Assembly: GCF_000442645.1 (NCBI RefSeq)
Contig: NC_021915.1
Coordinates: 310,001-374,000, forward strand
DNA: 64,000 bases
Source: Corynebacterium maris DSM 45190
Lineage (GTDB): Bacteria > Actinomycetota > Actinomycetes > Mycobacteriales > Mycobacteriaceae
Direction of reading: 5' to 3'
The notes below the pieces were generated by a model that was not told the DNA's origin, made no database searches, and saw only the letters and a program-made list of their open reading frames with translations. The translations under genes and the position numbers were made by a program. Below are positions 8,208 through 16,296 of this stretch, in pieces; the stretch's first letter is position 1, and each line of letters begins with the position of its first letter.

Positions 8208-8891
8208 TTAGCGGGCGCGCCGGGCGAGGTGCTCGGTGTCGACGATGAGCACCGACTTGCCTTCCAGGCGGATCCAGCCGCGGTGGGCGAAGGTGGCCAG
8301 GGCCTTGTTCACCGTCTCGCGGGAGGCGCCGACCAGCTGGGCGATCTCCTCCTGGGTGAGGTCGTGGTTGACGCGCAGCGCGCCGCCTTCCTGGGTGCCG
8401 AAGCGGTTGGCCAGCTGCAGCAGCGTCTTGGCCACGCGGCCGGGCACGTCCGTGAAGATCAGGTCGGCCAGGTTGGAGTTGGTGCGGCGCAGACGGCGGG
8501 CGAGCACCCGCAGCAGCTGCTGGGAGATCGACGGATAATCGTCGACCCATTTCCGCAGCATCTCCGAGGTCATCGTCGCGGCCTGCACGTCGGTCACGCA
8601 CACCGCGGACGAGGTGCGCGGCCCCGGATCGAAGATGGACAGCTCGCCGAACATGTCGGACGCGCCCATCACGGACAGCAGGTTCTCGCGCCCGTCCGGG
8701 GCGTGCCGGGCGAGCTTAATCTTGCCCGCGGTGATGATGTACAGGCGGTCTCCGGGATCGCCTTCTTCGAAGATGGTGGTGCCGCGCGGGTAGCGGACCG
8801 ACTCCATATCGCTGATCAGGTCTGCGACGGCCTCGGGATCAACTCCCTGAAAGATGCCGGCGCGGGCCAGAATTTCCTGGACGCCCTCCAT
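8208..8891 (-). CDS. glxR: CRP/FNR-type cAMP-responsive regulator GlxR
   Basis: A 227-residue protein with an N-terminal cyclic-nucleotide domain. The phosphate-binding cassette is FGELSIFDPGPRTSSAV, with the Glu, Arg and Ser residues that contact cAMP. The C-terminal winged helix is TQEEIAQLVGASRETVNKAL. Length and sequence are those of corynebacterial GlxR, a global regulator of carbon metabolism that binds TGTGA-N6-TCACA sites. A degenerate site lies in its own upstream region at 9017-9032. The adenylate cyclase that makes its ligand is encoded at 31.4-33.0 kb. Confidence 0.95.
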   Translation of the reverse strand: MEGVQEILARAGIFQGVDPEAVADLISDMESVRYPRGTTIFEEGDPGDRLYIITAGKIKLARHAPDGRENLLSVMGASDMFGELSIFDPGPRTSSAVCVTDVQAATMTSEMLRKWVDDYPSISQQLLRVLARRLRRTNSNLADLIFTDVPGRVAKTLLQLANRFGTQEGGALRVNHDLTQEEIAQLVGASRETVNKALATFAHRGWIRLEGKSVLIVDTEHLARRAR

Positions 8892-9016
8892 GTTGTCACT
8901 CCTTGGTGTCGAGTCGGATGTAGCCGACTGTGTTGTCTGTCCGCAACGGCACGTTCTCCGTGGTGACGGCCCACGTGCCCACTGTAAACGTTGAATTTGT
9001 CACTGTCACTATGCGG

Positions 9017-9032
9017 TGGGCATAAAGTCACA
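9017..9032 (-). promoter_or_regulatory. Candidate GlxR site upstream of glxR
   Basis: The 16-mer TGGGCATAAAGTCACA has an intact TCACA half and a degenerate TGTGA half of the CRP/GlxR consensus. It lies 126 bp upstream of the glxR start. Autoregulation is known for corynebacterial GlxR. This is a visual match only. Confidence 0.35.
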
Positions 9033-9072
9033 TCTCGACTACCTTAACAAATATGCTACTTAAGGTGGAGAT

Positions 9073-9195
9073 CTACTCTTCGGGAGAACTTGTCTTGGCC
9101 AGCTGACGGTTCAAGATCAAGGACTCCAGACCCTCCATCCAGATGAGAAAGAGCGCGAGTATCACAGGCACCAGCACTACCAGCAGTATGAGCAT
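9073..9195 (-). CDS. 40-residue membrane protein
   Basis: A short open frame with an ATG start encodes MLILLVVLVPVILALFLIWM, a single hydrophobic helix, then a polar tail (EGLESLILNRQLAKTS...) ending in TAG. The hydrophobic/polar division and its isolated place between glxR and nth argue for a real single-pass micropeptide. No clear ribosome-binding site is seen, so the transcript could be leaderless or start close upstream. Similar tiny membrane proteins occur near glxR in corynebacteria, from memory. Function is unknown. Confidence 0.6.
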   Translation of the reverse strand: MLILLVVLVPVILALFLIWMEGLESLILNRQLAKTSSPEE

Positions 9196-9203
9196 GCCAA
9201 CAG

Positions 9204-9231
9204 CTTAGCGGTTCTGGACGGCACCGCTAAG
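9204..9231 (+). promoter_or_regulatory. Hairpin overlapping the nth ribosome-binding site
   Basis: CTTAGCGG (9204-9211) and CCGCTAAG (9224-9231) form a perfect 8-bp inverted repeat with a 12-nt loop. Its 3' arm contains the first bases of the AAGGTGGG ribosome-binding region just before the ATG at 9241. Folding could mask translation initiation if transcription starts upstream of it. Confidence 0.4.
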
Positions 9232-9240
9232 GTGGGATTT

Positions 9241-10044
9241 ATGTCGTCGCCACCCGCAGGTTCCCGCACTCCCGCCCGACGCCGGGCCGTAGGCGCGCAC
9301 CCGGCCGCCCACGGCGCCGAAACCGACCTGGGGCGCACCCGCAGGGCCCGCCGCATCAACCGCACCCTGGCCGCGGCCTACCCGGACGCGCACGCGGAAC
9401 TCGACTACACCAACCCCCTGGAACTGCTCGTCGCGACGGTGCTGTCCGCCCAGACCACCGACGTGCGCGTCAACCAGGTCACGCCCGCCCTGTTCAAGCG
9501 CTATCCGACGGCCGCCGCCTACGCCGCCGCCGACCGCGCCGACGTGGAGCGGCTCATCCGCCCGACCGGTTTTTACCGGGCCAAGGCGGGCCACCTCATC
9601 GGGCTGGGGGAGGCGCTCATGGCCCGCCACGACGGCCAGGTGCCCGAAGCCCTCGAAGACCTCGTGGACTTGCCCGGCGTGGGCCGGAAAACAGCCCATG
9701 TGGTCCGCGGCAACGCCTTTGACCATCCCGGCATCACCGTGGACACCCACTTTTCCCGCCTGGTGCGGCGGTGGGGCCTGACCGAGGAAAAAGACCCCGT
9801 CAAGATCGAGCGTGCGGTCGGGGACCTCATCGAGAAGTCCGAGTGGACGATGTATTCCCACCGGGTGATCTGGCACGGCCGCCGCATCTGCCACGCCCGC
9901 AAGGCCGCGTGCGGGGCCTGCCCGATCGCCTACGACTGCCCCAGCTACGGCGTGGCCGGCCCCGCCGACCCGGAGGACGCGGCCGCGCTGATCACCAGCC
10001 CCGACCGCGACCACCTCCTGGCGCTGGCCGGGCTGGACGGCTGA
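9241..10044 (+). CDS. nth: Endonuclease III (DNA glycosylase/AP lyase)
   Basis: A 267-residue base-excision repair enzyme acting on oxidised pyrimidines. The helix-hairpin-helix LPGVGRKTA contains the catalytic Lys (about residue 150), and ITVDTHFSRL contains the catalytic Asp (about 168). A 4Fe-4S cluster is formed by Cys in C-x6-C-x2-C-x5-C spacing (RICHARKAACGACPIAYDC). The N-terminus has a basic extension of roughly 35 residues, common in actinobacteria. The ATG at 9241 follows AAGGTGGG; a GTG three codons upstream lies within that motif. It is followed by the thioredoxin-like gene at a 28-bp gap. Confidence 0.95.
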   Translation: MSSPPAGSRTPARRRAVGAHPAAHGAETDLGRTRRARRINRTLAAAYPDAHAELDYTNPLELLVATVLSAQTTDVRVNQVTPALFKRYPTAAAYAAADRADVERLIRPTGFYRAKAGHLIGLGEALMARHDGQVPEALEDLVDLPGVGRKTAHVVRGNAFDHPGITVDTHFSRLVRRWGLTEEKDPVKIERAVGDLIEKSEWTMYSHRVIWHGRRICHARKAACGACPIAYDCPSYGVAGPADPEDAAALITSPDRDHLLALAGLDG

Positions 10045-10072
10045 GCGCGAAAACAACGCTAAGGAGCAGCAG

Positions 10073-10681
10073 TTGAATCGAAGCATCGTGGCGATGACCG
10101 TCGCCGCCGTGATCGCGACCGTCGCCGTGATCGCCGGCGCCGTGTACCTCCTGCAGGCCGGGCCGGGGGCGGACGACGCCGCGGCCCCCACCGCAGCGAC
10201 CACGCCGGCCGAGACCCCGGCAGAGGGCGACGAGGACGACGTCCCCGCCCGCCCCGACTGCCCGGCCGACGGCGCCGGCGGGATCGCGCTGCCGTGCCTC
10301 GGCGCGGAGACCGGCGCGCAGCCGCAGGCCGAGGGGATCACCGTGGTCAACCTCTGGGCCTGGTGGTGCGGGCCCTGCCGCGACGAGCTGCCCTACTTCG
10401 ACGACTTCGCCGCCGAGTACCCCGAGTACACCGTGGTGGGCGTCCACGCCGACGGCAACCCCGGCAACGGCGCCGCCTTCCTCAACGACCTCGGCGTCGA
10501 GATGCCCAGCTACCAGGACAGCGACAACACCTTCGCCGGCACGCTCGGCCTGCCCGCGGTGGTGCCCATCACGGTAATATTCGAGGGAACCGAACAACTG
10601 GCCATGTACCCCCAGCCTTTCGAATCCACCGCGGAACTGGCCGCCGCGGTGGACGAGGCAGTCGCCGCCGCGGAGGTGTGA
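10073..10681 (+). CDS. TlpA/ResA-like thiol-disulfide protein
   Basis: A 202-residue exported thioredoxin-fold protein. An N-terminal membrane anchor (about residues 5-27) precedes an Ala/Thr/Pro-rich acidic linker. The redox motif is WCGPC with Cys 99 and 102, within VVNLWAWWCGPCRDELP, and PAVVPIT carries the cis-Pro. It starts at TTG 10073 after an AAGGAG site. It probably acts on cell-envelope thiols. The Nudix gene starts one base after its stop, so nth, this gene and the Nudix gene look co-transcribed. Confidence 0.87.
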   Translation: MNRSIVAMTVAAVIATVAVIAGAVYLLQAGPGADDAAAPTAATTPAETPAEGDEDDVPARPDCPADGAGGIALPCLGAETGAQPQAEGITVVNLWAWWCGPCRDELPYFDDFAAEYPEYTVVGVHADGNPGNGAAFLNDLGVEMPSYQDSDNTFAGTLGLPAVVPITVIFEGTEQLAMYPQPFESTAELAAAVDEAVAAAEV

Positions 10682-10682
10682 G

Positions 10683-11417
10683 GTGACCTACCCCGATTAC
10701 CCGGATCAGCCGGGCAGAAACACGGTTCTGCGGCCGGAGACGGCGCCGGAGTGGCTGCGGCCGCTGACCGAAACCCCCGACACCGAAGCCATCCGCCGCA
10801 CTCTTGGGGTGAAACCGGGCGTGCGGCCGCGGCCGGACAAGCAGGCCGCCGTCCTCATGCTGTTCGCCGGGGCCCGTGACGCGACGGCGCTGCCCGCCGA
10901 CGCCGGGGTGCTGCTGACCCACCGGGCGCCGACGATGCGCACCCACTCCGGTCAAATGGCCTTCCCCGGCGGGCGCATCGACGCCACCGACGACAACGTC
11001 GTGGACACCGCCCTGCGCGAGGCCTGGGAGGAAACCGGCCTGCGGCGTGACTCCGTCACCCCCATCGCGCAGCTGCCGGAGATGCACGTGCGCTCCAACG
11101 GCTACCCCGTCCACCCGATCATCGCCTACTGGGACGAACCGGAGGAGCTGTATCCCGCCAGCGAGGAGGAGACCGACGACGTGTTCACCGCCTCCATCGA
11201 GGAGCTCGCCGACCCGGCCAGCCGCCTCACCGTCGGGTGGGGCCCTTGGCGGGGACCCGCCTTCCAGGTCCGCGGCTACGTCGTGTGGGGGTTCACCGGC
11301 GGGTTGCTGGCCTCCGCGTTGGCCACCGCCGGCTGGGAGGACGAGTGGGATCGGGACACCGTGCACGACCTGTCGACGGTCCTCGCGGCCTCGCGCAACA
11401 ATGAATCAATGGACTAA
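10683..11417 (+). CDS. Nudix hydrolase, CoA pyrophosphatase type
   Basis: A 244-residue Nudix protein. The Nudix box runs GGRIDATDDNVVDTALREAW followed by EETGL; the first conserved Glu of the box is replaced by Asp. The preceding HSGQMAFPGG matches the extra signature of CoA pyrophosphatases (NudL/YeaB type), which cleave CoA to phosphopantetheine and 3',5'-ADP. The start is GTG at 10683, one base after the upstream stop. Substrate assignment is by motif only. Confidence 0.82.
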   Translation: MTYPDYPDQPGRNTVLRPETAPEWLRPLTETPDTEAIRRTLGVKPGVRPRPDKQAAVLMLFAGARDATALPADAGVLLTHRAPTMRTHSGQMAFPGGRIDATDDNVVDTALREAWEETGLRRDSVTPIAQLPEMHVRSNGYPVHPIIAYWDEPEELYPASEEETDDVFTASIEELADPASRLTVGWGPWRGPAFQVRGYVVWGFTGGLLASALATAGWEDEWDRDTVHDLSTVLAASRNNESMD

Positions 11418-11496
11418 ACCGGTACGCTGTGCAAAATAACGTCGTCGCCGTCAGCGGCGTCGATCTGACGTAGACACAGAAAAGAGCCGTATCCCC

Positions 11497-12684
11497 GTGA
11501 CCGCCAGCCTCATCGTCGACGCCGTCATCGTGCTCGTCGGCGTCCTCGCCCTGACCAGCGGCTGGCGCCAGGGCGCGATCTCGTCCGTCCTCTCCGCGGT
11601 CGGCGTCGTCGCGGGCCTGATCATCGGTTTCGTGGCCGCCCCGCCGGTGATGGGGTTGACGGAGTCGGTGCCCCTGCGGCTGCTGTTGGCGTTGGGGGTG
11701 GTCGTGCTGCTGGTCAGCCTCGGCAATCTCATCGGCGCCACTTTGGGCGCGAGCGTGCGCGGGCGGATGCGCCAACGCCTCACCCAGCGCCTCGATTCGG
11801 TGGTCGGCGCGGCCTTCCAGCTCGTCGCCGTCCTGCTGGTCGTCTGGTTGATCGCGATTCCTCTGGCCGCGGGGCTGGGGCCGGGCGCGGCCGCCGCCAT
11901 CCGCGGTTCCGCGGTGCTGGGCGGCGTCGGCAAGGTCGTGCCCGACTCCTGGCGGGAGCTGCCCGCCGAGGCCTCGGCCATGCTCAGCCAGTCCGGCCTG
12001 CCGCCGATCATCGAGTCACTGGAGCGTGCCCCCGCCGAAGTGGAGGCGCCCAACATTGAGGTCGCCGACCGTGAACTCGTCGAGGAGTTGCGGCCGTCGG
12101 TCATCCACATCCTGGGTGACTCGCGCACCTGCAGCCGCCGCCTCATGGGGTCCGGATTCGTCACCGAGGAGGATTACGTGATCACCAACGCGCACGTGGT
12201 CGCCGGCACGGAGCGGGTGCGCCTGGACACGGTGCTGGGTATGCAGGAGGCCGACGTGGTCTACTACGACCCGGGCGTGGACATCGCGGTGCTGTACGCC
12301 CCGGGCCTGGCCATCACGCCGCTGGACTGGGCCGAGGCCCCCGCGGACACCGGCGCGGACGCCGTGGTCATGGGGTATCCGGAATCCGGCCCCTTCGAAG
12401 CCGCACCCGCCCGCATCAGCGACCGGCTGACCATCGCGGGCCCCGACATCTACGCCACCGGGCGCGTGGAGCGGGAGGCCTACACGGTGCGCGGCTCCAT
12501 CCGGGAGGGCAACTCCGGCGGGCCGCTTCTGAACGATTCGGGCGACGTGTTGGGCGTGGTCTTCGGCGCGGCCGTCGACGACAGCGACACCGGCTACGCG
12601 CTCACCGCCGGGGAGGTCGCCGAGCGGGTGGGCGACGTGACGGCCTACACGCAACCCGTCGACACGCAGCAGTGCGTGAGTTAA
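11497..12684 (+). CDS. marP: Membrane serine protease MarP
   Basis: A 395-residue protein with an N-terminal CvpA-like domain of four membrane helices (about residues 1-135) and a C-terminal trypsin-like domain. The catalytic triad is His about 233 (TNAHVV), Asp about 262 (VDIAVL) and Ser about 340 (GNSGGPL). A Cys just before the catalytic domain (DSRTCSRRL) and one near the C-terminus could form the disulfide known in mycobacterial MarP. The family supports acid and oxidative-stress tolerance by cleaving periplasmic targets. The start is GTG at 11497. It lies 79 bp after the Nudix gene. Confidence 0.9.
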   Translation: MTASLIVDAVIVLVGVLALTSGWRQGAISSVLSAVGVVAGLIIGFVAAPPVMGLTESVPLRLLLALGVVVLLVSLGNLIGATLGASVRGRMRQRLTQRLDSVVGAAFQLVAVLLVVWLIAIPLAAGLGPGAAAAIRGSAVLGGVGKVVPDSWRELPAEASAMLSQSGLPPIIESLERAPAEVEAPNIEVADRELVEELRPSVIHILGDSRTCSRRLMGSGFVTEEDYVITNAHVVAGTERVRLDTVLGMQEADVVYYDPGVDIAVLYAPGLAITPLDWAEAPADTGADAVVMGYPESGPFEAAPARISDRLTIAGPDIYATGRVEREAYTVRGSIREGNSGGPLLNDSGDVLGVVFGAAVDDSDTGYALTAGEVAERVGDVTAYTQPVDTQQCVS

Positions 12685-12742
12685 AAAAGAGGCGTGATCA
12701 CCGGGGCGGGTGCTTGGCGACGCCTCCGGGCGGCAGGCCCGG

Positions 12743-13672
12743 TCATTCCCCCGCCCGGAGGAACTCCAGGAGCGTGTCCACGAAACCCTGCGGGTTCTCC
12801 ACGTGCGGCTCCGTCTTCGTGCCCGGCACCCGCGCCTGCGCCACCCGGCCGGTCACCCGCACGCGGGCGCGGCGCACCACATGCGTCCACAACCCCTGGT
12901 CCGGATGCACCAGCAGCGTCGCCGACGGCACCTTCGCCGATATCCACGCCAAGGGTGCGGCGGCCAGCAGTACGCGCGCGTTGTGCACCGCGGAGGCCGC
13001 CGCGTTGCTGATCGCCGCCGCCCGCCGCCGCAGCTCCAACTCTTCGGAAAATCGCGGGGACTGCTGGAACTGCGCGGTCGTGTTCAACCGCAGGTGGAAT
13101 TCGTGCCCCCGGTCGCGCAACCGCCGCGAGCTCGCCCACAGGCGCGACGGCAGGCGGAAGAACGCGGCGCGGGCGAGGATCCACACGAAGTTCCAAGGCC
13201 GGGCGGCCGCGGCCCGGCGCAGATCCACCGGGTGCGCCGAGGACACCGATACCAGCGCCGCGACCCGTTCCGGGTGGGTGGTGGCCAGCGACCAGGCCAC
13301 CGTCCCGCCGGTGTCCGCGCCGACGACCACCGCGTCGTCGTGCCCGAGCGCCGGGATCACGCCCGCGACGTCGCTGGCCAGCATCCGCAGGTTCGAGCTC
13401 TGCGGCGCCGGCGGCTTGTCGCTCATCCCGTAGCCGCGCAGGTCCACGGCGGCGACGTGATAACCCGCCTGCGCCAGCGGCGCGATGACGTGGCGGTAGT
13501 CGAACCAGCCACCGAAAGCGCCGTGCAGCAGGACGATCAACGGATCCGCCGGGTCGCCGGCGACGGCCGCGTGCAGCCGCAGTCCGCGGGTGTGCACGAA
13601 CTCATGGGTGAAGGGGCCGTCCAGCTCCACGACGGAGGGCGGCAGCGGCTGCGGGGGCGTGGGGTCGGCCAT
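12743..13672 (-). CDS. Alpha/beta hydrolase, epoxide-hydrolase-like
   Basis: A 309-residue alpha/beta-hydrolase. The oxyanion motif is LLHGAFGGWFDYR. The nucleophile elbow is VVGADTGGTVAW with Asp about 120, the aspartate form used by epoxide hydrolases and haloalkane dehalogenases rather than the Ser of esterases. DLRGYGMSDKP is the usual strand-4 motif. Catalytic His is likely in the C-terminal segment around TEPHVENPQGF. The substrate is unknown. It is convergent with marP, with 58 bp between stops. Confidence 0.85.
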   Translation of the reverse strand: MADPTPPQPLPPSVVELDGPFTHEFVHTRGLRLHAAVAGDPADPLIVLLHGAFGGWFDYRHVIAPLAQAGYHVAAVDLRGYGMSDKPPAPQSSNLRMLASDVAGVIPALGHDDAVVVGADTGGTVAWSLATTHPERVAALVSVSSAHPVDLRRAAAARPWNFVWILARAAFFRLPSRLWASSRRLRDRGHEFHLRLNTTAQFQQSPRFSEELELRRRAAAISNAAASAVHNARVLLAAAPLAWISAKVPSATLLVHPDQGLWTHVVRRARVRVTGRVAQARVPGTKTEPHVENPQGFVDTLLEFLRAGE

Positions 13673-13744
13673 GCGGCGAAGCTCCTGACGTCGGTTCGGC
13701 GAGGGGGCACGAGGCGGCCCCTGCTAAGACGACACCGCCCGGAA

Positions 13745-13766
13745 GCGGTCCCGGGGAAGGGACCGC
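13745..13766 (-). terminator. Intergenic hairpin between the holin-like and hydrolase genes
   Basis: GCGGTCCC and GGGACCGC form an 8-bp stem with a GGGGAA loop in the 127-bp gap between two minus-strand genes. There is no T-tract, so it may be an attenuating or processing structure rather than a true terminator. Confidence 0.35.
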
Positions 13767-13799
13767 CGACGCGGGCGGTGCGTGTGGTCGGGGTCGGCG

Positions 13800-14306
13800 C
13801 TAGGTGTACAGGCCGGCGTCCTGGGCGGCCAGGTTCTTCTGCGCCTGACCGGGCTTGAGGTGTTTGAGTTCCCCGACTGATTCCATCGTGGCCTTCGGCG
13901 CCTTGATCTTCTTGAAGCGGTTCCAGCCGACGAGGGCGAACACCGCCGCCAGCACCAGCATGACCAAAAAGACGATCAGGAACGCCGCCCAGCGGTCCAG
14001 CCAGATGGCGAGGAGTTCCGCGGCGAAGAAGAAAAAGAAGAAGGAGGAGTAGAGGGCGATGACGCCGGCCACGGCGAAGAGCCCGCCGCCGATCGCGCCC
14101 TTCTTGATTTCGCCGGTGATCTCCGTTTTGGCCAGCTCGATCTCCGAGCGGATGAGGGACGACGTCTGGGCCGTGGCGTGGGAGACGAGGTCGCCGATGG
14201 AGTTCTCGCTGCCCGTGGAGGAGTCGACGTCGTTGAGCGGGATGGAATTGACTTTCGCGGAAAACGCGGAAGATCCGTCTGTGTACAGTCCGTCGTTGGT
14301 GCTCAC
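13800..14306 (-). CDS. Phage-holin-superfamily-like envelope protein
   Basis: A 168-residue protein. The N-terminal third is polar and soluble. An amphipathic helix (DLVSHATAQTSSLIRSEIEL) follows, then two adjacent membrane helices, the first containing six Phe in a row. The basic patch FKKIKAPKATMESV follows the second helix. The pattern SLIRSEIELAKTEI matches the actinobacterial 'phage holin family' (PF07332-like), which is chromosomal and not tied to prophage. Function is unknown; the name reflects topology. It is divergent from the Fic-like gene. Confidence 0.75.
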   Translation of the reverse strand: MSTNDGLYTDGSSAFSAKVNSIPLNDVDSSTGSENSIGDLVSHATAQTSSLIRSEIELAKTEITGEIKKGAIGGGLFAVAGVIALYSSFFFFFFAAELLAIWLDRWAAFLIVFLVMLVLAAVFALVGWNRFKKIKAPKATMESVGELKHLKPGQAQKNLAAQDAGLYT

Positions 14307-14461
14307 GTGTTTTACCTGCCTCCGGTCATTGCTGACTTCGTTTTATGTTTCATCTGTTTGTCGACATCCCAAATCCTGGGAACGCTCACCAGCCCATAGT
14401 GCCACGATCGGCGATGGGACGGCGGATTTGGTTCAGTTCGCTTATCGCTAGTGTAAAGGAT

Positions 14462-15169
14462 ATGTCTGCCACCGACCCGCTGTCCCCGTTGCTCGCCCTC
14501 GGTGAGGTGGCCGTGCTCGCCGAGCGCGCCACCGCGGCCATCGCCCGGGTGCACCGTCGTCCCGCGGCCTTGCGGAAACCGGAGCTCATCGTCGGTGAGT
14601 CCGTCCTGCGCGGGGCGCGGACCTCGACGCTCATCGACGGCCACCCCGCGCCCGTCGACAAGGAGCCCGCGGGGGCGTTCGGCGCGGCCGTCAGCGTTTA
14701 TGGGCTGCTGGCGCCGGGGGTGATCCAGGACAACGCTGCGGTGTTCCGCCGGTCGCCGGCGAATGTCGTCGCCCGCATGGACGTCGCGGCGGGCGGGCCC
14801 GGCGTGCCGACGTCCGAGGACGGGCCGCAACGGCTGCAGGCGCTGGCGCGGCTGCTGGGCGACGACAGGGTCAACGCCGCGGTCTTGCCGCAGGTGGTGC
14901 ACGCCGAGATCGTCGCCCGGGAGTTGTTCGGCGAGCGCAGCGGGCTGATCGGGCGGGCGGCGTCGCGGCTGGTGGCGGTGGCCACCGGCGTCGACCCCCG
15001 TGGCCTGGCCGTGCCCGAGATCTACCTCAACCGGCACCGGGCCGAGTACCGGGAGGCGCTGGCGGGTTGGAGCCGGGACACGGAAGGGATGCGGGCGGCG
15101 TTGGAGTTTTTGCTGCGGGCCTGGATCCAGGGGGCGGCGGAGGCCGACGCCATCGTCCAGGCCGCCTGA
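14462..15169 (+). CDS. Fic-like protein without a canonical active-site motif
   Basis: A 235-residue helical protein matching, from memory, the mycobacterial Rv3662c group that sits beside the same HAD phosphatase. The N-terminal GESVLRGARTSTLIDG resembles the inhibitory/alpha-1 region of Fic proteins. The segment FGERSGLIGRAASRLVAV aligns loosely with the Fic loop HPFxDGNGRxGR but lacks the catalytic His. AMPylation is therefore unlikely. The ATG at 14462 was chosen because the upstream frame has no protein-like character. It is convergent with the HAD gene, 4 bp apart. Confidence 0.55.
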   Translation: MSATDPLSPLLALGEVAVLAERATAAIARVHRRPAALRKPELIVGESVLRGARTSTLIDGHPAPVDKEPAGAFGAAVSVYGLLAPGVIQDNAAVFRRSPANVVARMDVAAGGPGVPTSEDGPQRLQALARLLGDDRVNAAVLPQVVHAEIVARELFGERSGLIGRAASRLVAVATGVDPRGLAVPEIYLNRHRAEYREALAGWSRDTEGMRAALEFLLRAWIQGAAEADAIVQAA

Positions 15170-15173
15170 GGCG

Positions 15174-16028
15174 TCAGGCGCTGCGGTCCCCGTCGTTGCC
15201 GCGGCTGCGCTGCGCGATCCACAGACCGCCGGCGGTCAGCGCGGCGATGCTGGCGACCACCCCGGCGCCGATGCCCATTTCGCGGGCGTTCGGCATGGTC
15301 AACAGGGGGACGGGGTCGCGGAAGGAGCGCAGCTCCCAGCCGTTGTCCAGGGCGTGTTTTTTCATCTGCCGGTCGGGGTTGACGGCCACGGGGTTGCCCA
15401 CCTGCTCCAGCATCGGGATGTCGGTGGCGGAGTCGGAGTAGGCGAAGCTGGCGGCCAAGTCGTAGCCGTGGGACTCGGCCATGGCCATGATGGCGTCCGC
15501 CTTGGCCGGGCCCTTGCAGTAAAAGTCGACCTCGCCGGTGAAACGCCCGTCGACGACCTCGAGCTCGGTGGCCACGACTTGGTCGATGCCCAGCTCCTTC
15601 GCGATGGGCTCGACCAGTTGCGAGGCGGAGGCGGAGATGATGATGACGTCGTGGCCGGCGCTTTGGTGGAAGGTGATCAGCTCCCGGGCCTCGGCGTAGA
15701 TCGCCGGGGTGACCACGGAGTGCATCGCTTCTGAGGCGATGCGGCCGACCTCGTCGACGGACCAGCCGGCCACCAGGTTCGTCAGCTGGTCGCGGGTGGA
15801 GTCCATCTTCTCGCTGGACTGGCCGATGACCATGTAGCTGCTTTTGGCCAGCGACAGCTGCAGCGCGTCCAGGTAGCTGATCAGCCCGTTGTGCATGAAT
15901 TCCCTGCCGAAGGCGAAGGCGGAGGAGGTGGCGATGATCGTTTTGTCCAGATCGAAAAACGCCGCGACCCGTGGCGACGGGGTCGGCGGCGTCCGATCCT
16001 CGCCGGGCGGCGTCTCCTGGGGTGCCAT
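15174..16028 (-). CDS. HAD-IB family phosphatase with C-terminal membrane anchor
   Basis: A 284-residue haloacid-dehalogenase-type phosphatase of the SerB-like IB subfamily. Motif I is FFDLDKTII (Asp 26 nucleophile, Asp 28), motif II is IIISAS, and motif III/IV is YSDSATDIPML. A hydrophobic helix near the C-terminus (IGAGVVASIAALTAGGLWIA) is followed by a basic tail, so it is tail-anchored with the domain in the cytoplasm. Its place beside ssd and the 6C RNA matches the mycobacterial Rv3661 neighbourhood. The ATG at 16028 was chosen; in-frame starts further upstream overlap the probable promoter region. The substrate is not established. Confidence 0.85.
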   Translation of the reverse strand: MAPQETPPGEDRTPPTPSPRVAAFFDLDKTIIATSSAFAFGREFMHNGLISYLDALQLSLAKSSYMVIGQSSEKMDSTRDQLTNLVAGWSVDEVGRIASEAMHSVVTPAIYAEARELITFHQSAGHDVIIISASASQLVEPIAKELGIDQVVATELEVVDGRFTGEVDFYCKGPAKADAIMAMAESHGYDLAASFAYSDSATDIPMLEQVGNPVAVNPDRQMKKHALDNGWELRSFRDPVPLLTMPNAREMGIGAGVVASIAALTAGGLWIAQRSRGNDGDRSA

Positions 16029-16125
16029 GGTTGCCGAGCTTACTACCAGATCGCGCAGAGCGAAAGATGTTTTTCGGGCAAAAGTTATCTCCTTGTGATC
16101 CGCGGCACGAAGTTGGGAAACGTTC

Positions 16126-16154
16126 TTGTCAGGCCCGCGAGCGTATGTCATACT
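16126..16154 (+). promoter_or_regulatory. Promoter of the 6C RNA
   Basis: TTGTCA (16126-16131) and CATACT (16149-16154) are spaced 17 bp apart, the standard housekeeping arrangement. The predicted start point, about 16161, lies about 30 bp before the first C-rich hairpin and more than 200 bp before any plus-strand coding start, as expected for a small-RNA gene. Confidence 0.65.
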
Positions 16155-16160
16155 GTTGCC

Positions 16161-16262
16161 TGCAAGGCCCCGATATACGGTGCGGCCTGCCCCGGCTCGC
16201 CCCCCGAGGCCGGGTTACGATGGCCTGCGCATCCCCCCGAAGCGCGGGCCATCACCACTTTC
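16161..16262 (+). ncRNA. 6C RNA (B11-type actinobacterial sRNA)
   Basis: Two consecutive hairpins each expose six cytosines in the loop, the defining feature of 6C RNA. Hairpin 1 (16191-16214) has stem CCCGGC/GCCGGG plus an inner TC/GA pairing and loop C6 at 16200-16205. Hairpin 2 (16219-16253) has a 12-bp stem, GATGGCCTGCGC with GCGCGGGCCATC (one T-G wobble), and loop C6 at 16233-16238. The gene lies between the HAD-IB phosphatase and ssd, the location of B11 in mycobacteria. In mycobacteria the C-rich loops pair with G-rich mRNA segments near start codons. Ends are estimated; this accounts for much of the 353-bp gap 16029-16381. Confidence 0.9.
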
Positions 16263-16296
16263 CGCCCTCCCTGTCCGGGGGCGATATTCTATTCAC

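Noticed and set aside
13800..14306. Prophage remnant because of the holin-like protein
   Set aside because: The family is chromosomal in actinobacteria and no endolysin, terminase or integrase is nearby.
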